Shown here piece by piece: positions 56,446 through 64,000 of a stretch of DNA of 64,000 nt. The stretch comes from an uncultured Blautia sp. GTDB lineage: Bacteria; Bacillota; Clostridia; Lachnospirales; Lachnospiraceae. Position 1 is the first letter of the stretch. Every line of letters starts with the position of its first letter. The notes beneath the pieces were generated by a model. It did no database searches and had not been told where the DNA came from. It saw nothing but the letters and a program-made list of their open reading frames with translations. The stretch is taken from contig CAMOQF010000001.1 in NCBI GenBank assembly GCA_946622645.1, forward strand, positions 1 through 64,000, read 5' to 3'. The position numbers and the translations under genes were made by a program.

Positions 56446-56497
56446 TTAGCACACCTAACCTCCCTCCAGTTGTAGATTGTGCTAAAAACAACAACTG
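56446..56497 (-). other. Potential RNA pseudoknot in rpsU 5' leader overlapping the Shine-Dalgarno
   Basis: Order CAGUUGU / UUAGCACA / ACAACUG / UGUGCUAA (ABAB complementarity, 7 bp and 8 bp perfect), SD in third loop, ATG 1 nt after last arm. Confidence 0.5.
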
Positions 56498-56523
56498 TGT
56501 GGGTTTTTTCTTGCACATCCCCA

Positions 56524-56553
56524 ATTATATATCATGCACAACGTTGTAGTCAA
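56524..56553 (-). promoter_or_regulatory. Probable sigma-A promoter of rpsU
   Basis: Minus TTGACT-18 nt-TATAAT; palindrome ACAACGTTGT adjoins the -35. Confidence 0.7.
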
Positions 56554-56567
56554 TAGCTTTTTTTGTT

Positions 56568-59207
56568 TTACTTCAACATGTCGGCCAGTATGCCGGCTGC
56601 GGAAGCGACGGCCTGTTCAGCCTTGGACGGATCCTTGCCGCCTGCCTGTGCCATGCCGGGACGTCCGCCTCCGCCGCCTCCTACGATCGCAGCGGCCGCT
56701 TTGATCAGGTTGCCTGCGTGGGCGCCTGCCTTCTGGGCGGCTTCGGTGGCCATGGAAAGGAGGTTGACTTTCGAACCGTTGACGGCTACAAGAAGAACAA
56801 CGCCTTCGCCGATCTTTTCTTTCAGCTGATCGCCGAGGTCGCGGAGCTCGTTCATGTCGACATTTTCCACCTTTGTGGCAAGAAGCTTGACGCCGCCGAC
56901 TTCCTGTACCTGGCTCATCACATCGCCGAGAGCGCCCTGGGCGAGCTTGCTCTTCAGGGAATCATTTTCGCTCTGAAGGGCTTTGAGTTCTGCCTGCAGA
57001 TGGGCGATCTTGCTCACCAGTTCCGACGGAGACGCCTTTAACGCGCGGGCAGCTTCATGGAGCTGTTCCTCTTCCTTCTGGTAGTATGCCAGAACGCCTT
57101 TGCCGGTAAGGGCTTCGATCCTGCGGACCCCGGCCGAAATACCGGACTCAGAGACGATCTTGAAAAGCTGTATGCGGCCGGTGCTCATCACATGGGTGCC
57201 GCCGCAGAGCTCCATCGAGAAGTCTCCCATGGAAACGACGCGGACTTCGGAACCGTATTTTTCACCGAAGAGCGCCATCGCGCCTGATTTCTTGGCATCC
57301 TCCAGGCTCATGATCTGGGTCATGACCGGCAGATCCTCCTGGATCTTCTCGTTTACAAGATCCTCGACCTTTTTCAGCTCTTCCGGCGTCATGGCCTGGA
57401 AATGGGCAAAGTCAAAACGGAGCCTGTCAGGAGATACGAGGGAACCTTTCTGTTCCACATGGGTACCCAGAACGACCTTCAGCGCTTTCTGAAGCAGATG
57501 AGTCGCGCTGTGATTCTTTTCAATATCGCTTCTTTCGGCTTCATCGACAGACAGCGTCACCTGGTCTCCCACAGAGATCATGCCGGATTCCATATGTCCC
57601 ACATGGCCCACTTTGCCGCCGCGAAGCTTGATGGTGTCCTCAACGACAAAACGTCCGTTGGCGGTCTCGATCACGCCGTGATCGCCCACCTGGCCGCCCA
57701 TGGTGGCGTAGAACGGGGTCCTTTCCGTGAGGATGGTGCCTTTCTGCCCTTCCAGGAGAGAATCTGCAAGGTCTTCTTCCGTTGTCAGGACCGTGACGAC
57801 AGAGTCCGCTTTCACACGGTCGTAGCCGATGAACTCAGTCGTGACGGAAGCGTCGATCTTATCATAGACGGTCGCTTCGGCGCCCATATAGTTGGTCTCT
57901 TTGCGGGCGGTACGGGCTTTGACTCGCTGTTCTTCCATGCAGGCCTTAAAACCGGCCTCGTCGATATCGTAGCCTTTTTCTTCCAGGATCTCCTGTGTCA
58001 GATCCAGCGGGAATCCATAGGTGTCATAGAGCTTGAAGGCGTTCTCGCCGGAAAGGGTCTTTTCACCGGCAGCCAGAAGGTTTTCTTCCATCTCTCCGAG
58101 GATGCGAAGGCCCTGGTCGATGGTCTTGTCAAACTGTTTCTCTTCGTTCGCAAGAACTTTCAGAATGAACTCTTTCTTTTCTTCCAGCTCAGGATAACCG
58201 TCTTTGGAACCGCGGATCACTTCCTCGGAAAGACGGGTCAGGAAGCCTCCCTCGATCCCCAGGAGACGTCCGTGGCGGGCGGCTCTGCGGATCAGGCGGC
58301 GAAGCACATAGCCGCGGCCTTCGTTGGTGGGCATGATGCCGTCGGAGATCATAAAGGTGGCGGAACGGATGTGGTCGGTGATCAGGCGGATGGAAACGTC
58401 GTCTTTATAGACGGCACCGTATTCCTTGCCGGCGATTTCGCAGACCAGGTTTCGAAGCGAGCAGATCGTATCCACGTCGAAGATGGAATCCACGTCCTGC
58501 ACGACGACGGCCAGACGCTCGAGGCCCATGCCGGTGTCGATGTTCTTCTGCTTCAATTCCGTATAGTTGCCGTTTCCGTCGTTCTCAAACTGGGTGAAAA
58601 CGTCGTTCCAGACTTCGATGTAGCGGTCGCAGTCGCAGCCCACCTTGCAGTCCGGCTTTCCGCAGCCGTATTTTTCGCCGCGGTCATAATAGATCTCGGA
58701 ACAGGGGCCGCACGGACCTGCGCCGTGCTCCCAGAAGTTGTCTTCTTTTCCGAAACGGGAGATCTTCTCTTTGGGGATGCCGATCTTCCTGTTCCAGATA
58801 TCGAAAGCTTCGTCATCATCCAGATAGACGGACGGATACAGACGGTCCGGATCAAGACCCACCGTCTTTGTCAGGAACTCCCAGCTCCATTCCAGCGCTT
58901 CTTCCTTAAAATAGTCGCCAAAGGAGAAGTTGCCGAGCATCTCAAAGAAAGTCCCATGACGGGCTGTCTTGCCGACGTTTTCGATATCGCCGGTACGGAT
59001 GCACTTCTGGCAGGTGGCCACACGTGTGCGGGGCGGGATCTCCGCGCCGGTAAAATAGGGCTTTAAAGGAGCCATCCCGGCGTTGATCAGAAGGAGGCTC
59101 TTGTCCCCCTGCGGAACCAGGGAAAAGCTCTTCATCACAAGATGCCCTTTGCTCTCCATAAAATCCAGGAACATCTGACGGAGTTCATTGACGCCGTATT
59201 TTTTCAT
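56568..59207 (-). CDS. alaS: Alanyl-tRNA synthetase
   Basis: MKKYGVNELRQMFLDFMESKGH; LLLINAGMAPLKPYFTG; NHSATHLLQKALK; ELCGGTHVMSTG. Confidence 0.98.
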   Translation of the reverse strand: MKKYGVNELRQMFLDFMESKGHLVMKSFSLVPQGDKSLLLINAGMAPLKPYFTGAEIPPRTRVATCQKCIRTGDIENVGKTARHGTFFEMLGNFSFGDYFKEEALEWSWEFLTKTVGLDPDRLYPSVYLDDDEAFDIWNRKIGIPKEKISRFGKEDNFWEHGAGPCGPCSEIYYDRGEKYGCGKPDCKVGCDCDRYIEVWNDVFTQFENDGNGNYTELKQKNIDTGMGLERLAVVVQDVDSIFDVDTICSLRNLVCEIAGKEYGAVYKDDVSIRLITDHIRSATFMISDGIMPTNEGRGYVLRRLIRRAARHGRLLGIEGGFLTRLSEEVIRGSKDGYPELEEKKEFILKVLANEEKQFDKTIDQGLRILGEMEENLLAAGEKTLSGENAFKLYDTYGFPLDLTQEILEEKGYDIDEAGFKACMEEQRVKARTARKETNYMGAEATVYDKIDASVTTEFIGYDRVKADSVVTVLTTEEDLADSLLEGQKGTILTERTPFYATMGGQVGDHGVIETANGRFVVEDTIKLRGGKVGHVGHMESGMISVGDQVTLSVDEAERSDIEKNHSATHLLQKALKVVLGTHVEQKGSLVSPDRLRFDFAHFQAMTPEELKKVEDLVNEKIQEDLPVMTQIMSLEDAKKSGAMALFGEKYGSEVRVVSMGDFSMELCGGTHVMSTGRIQLFKIVSESGISAGVRRIEALTGKGVLAYYQKEEEQLHEAARALKASPSELVSKIAHLQAELKALQSENDSLKSKLAQGALGDVMSQVQEVGGVKLLATKVENVDMNELRDLGDQLKEKIGEGVVLLVAVNGSKVNLLSMATEAAQKAGAHAGNLIKAAAAIVGGGGGGRPGMAQAGGKDPSKAEQAVASAAGILADMLK

Positions 59208-59223
59208 CTTGCTTTCCTCCCTC

Positions 59224-60465
59224 TCAGAGTGTCACTCTGTGGAATTTCTTTTTTCCTTTTTTGATCACGATGCCTTCGGCTCCGATCTGTTCTTTTGTCA
59301 GCGCAGCATAAACATCGGTGATCTTATCGTTCCCTGCGGTCACGCCTCCCTGCTGAATGGAACGGCGGGCGTCGGAACGGGTCTTTTCTAGCCCTGTCTT
59401 TACCAGGAGCGAGATCAGGTCTGCTTTATCATTTTCATCAAAATCTTCGTCCGTCAGTACGGTGCAGGGCATGTTTTCGGTATCGCCGCCGCCTGAGAAC
59501 AGGCTGCGCGCGCCATCCTGGGCCTTTTTGGCCTCTTCCTCGCCATGTACAAGGCTGGTAAGCTCGTAAGCCAGGATCTCTTTAGCCTTATTCAGCTGAC
59601 TGCCTTCCCAATGGGACATCTCATCGATCTGCTCCAGCGGGAGGAAGGTCAGAAGACGCATGCAGTTCAGCACATCCGCGTCATCCACATTGCGCCAGTA
59701 CTGGTAAAAATCGAAAGGAGACGTCTTGTTCGGATCCAGCCAGACAGCGCCCGACTGGGTCTTGCCCATCTTCTTTCCTTCCGAATTCAGAAGCAGAGTG
59801 ATGGTCATCGCGTAGGCATCCTTGCCCAGTTTTCTGCGGATCAGCTCGGTGCCGCCCAGCATGTTGCTCCACTGGTCGTCCCCGCCGAACTGCATGTTGC
59901 AGCCGTATTTCTGGAACAGCATATAAAAATCATAGCTCTGCATGATCATGTAGTTGAATTCCAGGAAGGAAAGGCCTCTTTCCATACGCTGTTTGTAGCA
60001 CTCAGCGGCCAGCATACGGTTCACGGAGAAATGAGGACCTACTTCCCGGAGCAGTTCCACATAATTAAGGCCCATAAGCCAGTCGGCGTTGTTCACCATC
60101 AGGGCTTTTCCGTCCGAAAAATCGATAAAGCGCTCCATCTGCTTTTTAAAGCATTCGATGTTGTGCTGGATGGTCTCTTTTGTCATCATCTGGCGCATGT
60201 CGGTCCTGCCGGAGGGATCTCCGATCATGCCGGTTCCGCCGCCCAGAAGCGCGATGGGCCGGTTGCCGGCCATCTGCAGCCTTTTCATCAGGCAGAGCGC
60301 CATAAAATGGCCCACATGCAGGCTGTCGGCGGTGGGATCAAAGCCGATGTAGAAGGTGGCTTTCCCCTCGTTCACCATATCCTTGATCTCGTCTTCATCT
60401 GTCACCTGCGCGATCAGGTTTCTGGCTTTCAGTTCTTCCCAAAGTGTCATACTCTTGTCCTCCAT
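59224..60465 (-). CDS. tyrS: Tyrosyl-tRNA synthetase
   Basis: FYIGFDPTADSLHVGHFMALCLMKRLQMAGNRPIALLGGGTGMIGDPSGR; GKKMGKTQSGAVWLD. Confidence 0.98.
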   Translation of the reverse strand: MEDKSMTLWEELKARNLIAQVTDEDEIKDMVNEGKATFYIGFDPTADSLHVGHFMALCLMKRLQMAGNRPIALLGGGTGMIGDPSGRTDMRQMMTKETIQHNIECFKKQMERFIDFSDGKALMVNNADWLMGLNYVELLREVGPHFSVNRMLAAECYKQRMERGLSFLEFNYMIMQSYDFYMLFQKYGCNMQFGGDDQWSNMLGGTELIRRKLGKDAYAMTITLLLNSEGKKMGKTQSGAVWLDPNKTSPFDFYQYWRNVDDADVLNCMRLLTFLPLEQIDEMSHWEGSQLNKAKEILAYELTSLVHGEEEAKKAQDGARSLFSGGGDTENMPCTVLTDEDFDENDKADLISLLVKTGLEKTRSDARRSIQQGGVTAGNDKITDVYAALTKEQIGAEGIVIKKGKKKFHRVTL

Positions 60466-60497
60466 TCTTCTAATGGGTAAGTATACGATTATTAATT

Positions 60498-60977
60498 CTA
60501 TGTTGTCAAGGGGATATCTTCCAGCAGGTCTTCCCCGTCGGCGGCGGAAGTGGCCAGCTGATCACAGCGCTCGTTTTCGGGATGCCCGTCATGTCCTTTG
60601 ACCCAGATAAAACGGACTTTGTGCGGCTTTTTTGCCTCCAGAAGTCTTTCCCAGAGTTCGACGTTTTTGACGGGCTCGTTCCCGCTTCGTTTCCAGCCTT
60701 TCAGGATCCATTTCTCGATCCAGTGCTCGTTAAACGCATCCACAAGGTACTTGCTGTCGGAATACAGGTCCACTTCACATGGCCTGTTCAGGGCTTCCAG
60801 CCCGACGATGGCTGCCATCAGCTCCATGCGGTTGTTGGTGGTTTTTTGATATCCCTGGCTCAGTTCACGTTCATGCACATTTCCTTTTGGATCCACATAG
60901 CGGAGGATCACGCCGTATCCTCCGGGGCCCTCCGGGTTCGCGCGGGCAGAACCATCTGTAAAAATGCTGACTTTCAT
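60498..60977 (-). CDS. rnhA: Ribonuclease HI
   Basis: [74 protein letters not shown]; start moved inside listed ORF. Confidence 0.95.
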   Translation of the reverse strand: MKVSIFTDGSARANPEGPGGYGVILRYVDPKGNVHERELSQGYQKTTNNRMELMAAIVGLEALNRPCEVDLYSDSKYLVDAFNEHWIEKWILKGWKRSGNEPVKNVELWERLLEAKKPHKVRFIWVKGHDGHPENERCDQLATSAADGEDLLEDIPLTT

Positions 60978-61033
60978 ACACGCCTCCTCACACTCCTTGA
61001 AGGACAGGCAGGCCCGTTCTTCTGTCATTTGCG

Positions 61034-61063
61034 TAAAAAAAAGGCTGCCTGTCCGGCAGCCTT
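61034..61063 (-). terminator. Rho-independent terminator downstream of the SleB-like hydrolase gene
   Basis: Minus AAGGCTGCC GGACA GGCAGCCTT TTTTTT. Confidence 0.92.
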
Positions 61064-61078
61064 GATTACCCCTTTTTC

Positions 61079-62416
61079 TTACAACGGCCAATCCACAAAG
61101 AAGGTCATGTTGTTCCATGTAAAGGATTCACATTTGAGACCCAACGCTTTAAAGGATGCCGGTGTCATAAAGTATTTGTAATTAAAATCTTTGCCCTCGT
61201 TCAGCCCCTCGATCACGCGGGGAGAACCGTTGGTCAGGTAGTTGTTGAAGATCCTGTAAGCTTCATCTACAGCCTGGTAAGCCAGAGCCTTGTTGTCGAA
61301 GCCGCCTTTCAGTCTCCTGTTCATCCAGGGATCGCTCACCGGATAACGGACTACCGAATGTCCGGGAGTGTGGCTGGAATTGCATTCCTGATAGACAACG
61401 TACCGTACTTCCGATGGGAAGTAGGGATGGATCGTTCTGTTGAGTACGGTCAGCGCAACGGCTTCCATACCGATGAGACCTGTGCAGCCTGCCTCAGATT
61501 CTACCAAAGCGGCGAGAATGTCTCTGTCGGAGGCCTGTCCGTTGGCCACGCCGAGATCCGTCTTGAATTCGGATACCAGATTCCAGGAACGGTTTCTGAT
61601 CTCGTCTTTTACGACGACATAAGCGCCTCTGTCCTCATAGGTATACGCCTTACCGGAACCGGTCTGCTGAGGAATGAATTCAGAGCAGACGCCCTTGCTG
61701 TCTACAAGATACTTGACGCCGTCCACCGTGATTACGGTATCGGTATACATGGCGCCTGATTTGTCAAAGTAATAATTCAGGCCTTTACTGGTAAGCCATC
61801 CGGTCCTGGCCTTGCCGGATTTCTGGAAGAAATATTTTTTCCCGGAAATCGTGACAAAACCTTTTGTGTACATGATGCCGGATTTTTTCTTGTCGGAATT
61901 GGCCTTAAAGTAATAGTAAGCGCCGCCTACCTTTTTAAGTCCTGTGTAAAGAAGACCGTTGGAGGCTTTGAAATATCTTTTTCCATCGGAAAGAGTGAGC
62001 CATCCTTTGGCCATCATGCCGGTGCTGGGATCAAAGTAACGGACGCTGCCGTTTGAATACTTTTTAAATCCCGTGTACATATAACCAAGAGATCCAAGCT
62101 TGTTGGCGAAATAACGGATTTTTTCTCCGTTTTCATCCTTCTGCCAGCCGATTACCTGATGTCCCTTCTCATCAAAGTAATATTTTCTGGTTTTGATGGT
62201 TACAAAAGAATTCTTGACCGGTACGCCTTTTTTGTAGTAATAACAGACTTTCTTTCCGTTTTCGCTGACGATCTTAAAACCATTTGTGGTAGCTGCGGAG
62301 ACATTACGTGCACCGGCTGTAAGGCTGAAGCCGAACACAAGCAGCAGAACCATCACAAAAAGCTTTAAGCCGCGAAGACGGAAAGCTTGACAATGGGTTA
62401 CTGTTTTTTCGTACAT
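61079..62416 (-). CDS. Secreted cell-wall hydrolase: choline/cell-wall binding-type repeats plus SleB-like (Hydrolase_2) domain
   Basis: Signal peptide; repeats [94 protein letters not shown]. Confidence 0.92.
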   Translation of the reverse strand: MYEKTVTHCQAFRLRGLKLFVMVLLLVFGFSLTAGARNVSAATTNGFKIVSENGKKVCYYYKKGVPVKNSFVTIKTRKYYFDEKGHQVIGWQKDENGEKIRYFANKLGSLGYMYTGFKKYSNGSVRYFDPSTGMMAKGWLTLSDGKRYFKASNGLLYTGLKKVGGAYYYFKANSDKKKSGIMYTKGFVTISGKKYFFQKSGKARTGWLTSKGLNYYFDKSGAMYTDTVITVDGVKYLVDSKGVCSEFIPQQTGSGKAYTYEDRGAYVVVKDEIRNRSWNLVSEFKTDLGVANGQASDRDILAALVESEAGCTGLIGMEAVALTVLNRTIHPYFPSEVRYVVYQECNSSHTPGHSVVRYPVSDPWMNRRLKGGFDNKALAYQAVDEAYRIFNNYLTNGSPRVIEGLNEGKDFNYKYFMTPASFKALGLKCESFTWNNMTFFVDWPL

Positions 62417-62467
62417 ATGAACCTCCGTGACGCAAATTGCGCGTCAATAAGCTTCTCCCCTTTAAAT

Positions 62468-62534
62468 ATTCTGTGTAATTGTAACGACTTTGTGAACAGT
62501 TTACACAGAATTCAATTCTGTTCATTACAGAATT
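62468..62534 (-). repeat. Four alternating complementary ATTCTGT/ACAGAAT segments in the leader of the SleB-like gene
   Basis: ATTCTGTGTAA 62468-62478, TTACACAGAAT 62501-62511, ATTCTGT 62515-62521, ACAGAATT 62527-62534 (+ strand). Confidence 0.85.
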
Positions 62535-62544
62535 ATTAACACTG

Positions 62545-62573
62545 ATTATAATCCTCGAACGAATTTATGTCAA
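62545..62573 (-). promoter_or_regulatory. Consensus sigma-A promoter of the SleB-like hydrolase gene
   Basis: Minus TTGACA-17 nt-TATAAT, both hexamers perfect. Confidence 0.9.
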
Positions 62574-62680
62574 GCCTTGAGAGGTTTGTTTCGAAAAAAT
62601 CGTTAATTTTAACCACTATTCTACCAAAATATTTCGTGCTTTCGTTGGAATAGCGCATGATTATGCAAATTTGTTCTGTA

Positions 62681-63223
62681 TTACGCCTGCATTGACAGGA
62701 CTTTTTTGTTCTGCCAGATGTAAGTTGCCAGCGAAATCACGGTCAGCGCCACGGAAAGCCAGATAAAGATCTGTGAAAGGACCTGTAAGAACTGCAGATC
62801 CGAATTCAGAAGCAGCAGAATGATCATGATCATCTGGGAAACGGTCTTGAATTTTCCCCAGTAGTTCGCTGCGATCACGATACCGTTTTCGGCGGCGATC
62901 AGGCGGAAACCGCTGATGATGAACTCTCTCGCTATGATGATCAGAACGACCCAGGCGGGGATCCGGCCCAGCTCGATCATGCAGATCAACGCGGAACAGA
63001 CCAGCAGCTTGTCAGCCAGAGGATCCATAAATTTACCGAAATTGGTAACCTGTTTGTTTTTGCGGGCCAGATACCCGTCCAGCCAGTCTGTCATGCTGGC
63101 AGTGACAAAGATGACGATACATATATAGCGGTTTGCCGCACCGCCCCATCCGGTCAGCATAAAGATGGCCAGAAACGGTACAAGAATGACTCTTGCTAAG
63201 GTCAGCTTATTCGGCAGATTCAT
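62681..63223 (-). CDS. pgsA: CDP-diacylglycerol--glycerol-3-phosphate 3-phosphatidyltransferase
   Basis: MNLPNKLTLARVILVPFLAIFML; ASMTDWLDGYLARKNKQVTNFGKFMDPLADKLL. Confidence 0.96.
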   Translation of the reverse strand: MNLPNKLTLARVILVPFLAIFMLTGWGGAANRYICIVIFVTASMTDWLDGYLARKNKQVTNFGKFMDPLADKLLVCSALICMIELGRIPAWVVLIIIAREFIISGFRLIAAENGIVIAANYWGKFKTVSQMIMIILLLLNSDLQFLQVLSQIFIWLSVALTVISLATYIWQNKKVLSMQA

Positions 63224-64000
63224 CTGAGATCACTCCAATCAAATCGTATTCCATGGATCCTGTCACGGTCACCCGTACAAAATCCCCTGTCATAAGAGTT
63301 TCGGACGTCTGAACAAAAATACAGCCGTCCACTTTGGGGGCATCGCCGTAGGTGCGGCCCATATAGGCGTTCTCACCGCTGACTTTGCCTTCGATCATGA
63401 CCAGTACGCTGCTCCCGATCCTGCCCTCTCCTTTTTCGGCGGAGATCTCCTGCTGCAGGAGCATCAGTTCTTCACGCCTGTCTTCCTTCACTTCTTCCGG
63501 GATCTGGGACGGGCAGGATGCAGCCGGCGTTCCTTCTTCTGCGGAATATGTAAATACGCCGAGACGGTCAAACTCCATCTCGTCGACAAACTCCATAAGG
63601 ATCTCGTGATCCTCCTGCGTTTCTCCGGGAAAACCCGTGATCAGCGTAGTCCTTAAGACGATATCCGGGATCCTTTCCCGAAGGGTATGAATGATACGAG
63701 TCAGATCTTCCCTTGTCGTCCTGCGGCCCATCCTTCGCAGTATTCTGTCGCTTGCGTGCTGGATGGGAAGGTCCAGATAATGACAGATCTTTTTTTCCTG
63801 CTCCATGACCGAGATCAGATCCTCATCGATCTCTTCCGGGTAACAGTACAGAAGCCGGATCCAGCGAAGTCCGTCAATGGCGCAAAGCTTTTTCAAAAGG
63901 AGGGCGAGAGACTTTTTCCCATACAGATCGACGCCGTACACGGTGGTCTCCTGCGCTACCAGGATCAGTTCTTTAACGCCCTGAGCGGCCATTGTCTCCG
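63207..64000 (-). CDS. rimO: Ribosomal protein S12 methylthiotransferase, 5' part beyond right edge
   Basis: ELILVAQETTVYGVDLYGKKSLALLLKKLCAIDGLRWIRLLYCYPEEI; DLPIQHASDRILRRMGRRTT; RTTLITGFPGETQEDHE; C-terminal TRAM-like region. Confidence 0.93.
   Translation of the reverse strand, partial: ETMAAQGVKELILVAQETTVYGVDLYGKKSLALLLKKLCAIDGLRWIRLLYCYPEEIDEDLISVMEQEKKICHYLDLPIQHASDRILRRMGRRTTREDLTRIIHTLRERIPDIVLRTTLITGFPGETQEDHEILMEFVDEMEFDRLGVFTYSAEEGTPAASCPSQIPEEVKEDRREELMLLQQEISAEKGEGRIGSSVLVMIEGKVSGENAYMGRTYGDAPKVDGCIFVQTSETLMTGDFVRVTVTGSMEYDLIGVISDESAE

Noticed and set aside
57402-59066. 554-aa plus-strand ORF opposite alaS
   Set aside because: Antisense to a highly conserved alaS; long open frames opposite GC-rich codon-biased genes are expected, and the translation resembles no protein family.
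60466-60497. T-box or other leader upstream of tyrS/alaS
   Set aside because: Only ~30 nt separate rnhA and tyrS, and ~16 nt separate tyrS and alaS; too short for a T-box.

Overview
The window reads as one ordinary, densely packed chromosomal segment of a Gram-positive, spore-forming Clostridia, most likely Lachnospiraceae (GerW/YtfI sporulation pair, cmk-ispH-S1 order, DUF6465-type protein). Nearly all genes lie on the minus strand; rpmB and an RNase H-like gene are the plus-strand exceptions. I saw no rRNA, tRNA, CRISPR array, transposase or phage genes. The left ~7.9 kb is the 5' part of a very large secreted surface protein that is open through the left edge and is therefore missing from the ORF track. 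The rest is housekeeping: a radical-SAM pair, a his cluster (hisZ-G-D-B-IE), recU/lepB/RluA-type synthase, ygiQ, relQ-like, pepD, coaD/rsmD/mgsA, recG/fakA/asp23, sporulation genes, RodA/FtsW plus PBP, U32 peptidase, zapA, ruvAB, cmk/ispH/S1, a biotin-dependent Na+-pump carboxyltransferase cluster, scpAB, cls, rpsU, alaS/tyrS/rnhA, a SleB-like cell-wall hydrolase, pgsA and rimO (cut by the right edge). The points most worth a second look are: (i) a potential H-type pseudoknot in the rpsU leader that holds the Shine-Dalgarno in its loop; (ii) a consensus sigma-A promoter followed by four alternately complementary ATTCTGT/ACAGAAT segments upstream of the SleB-like gene; (iii) a cluster combining both transcarboxylase-type carboxyltransferases (12S-like and 5S-like) with a single Na+ pump; (iv) a HisIE with an N-terminal HisF-like domain that seems to have lost both catalytic Asp residues; (v) a possible +1 frameshift site (UUU-UGA) at the ispH/S1 overlap; and (vi) a 125-nt out-of-frame overlap between the RodA/FtsW and PBP genes. 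All were read by eye, with no database search or folding calculation.
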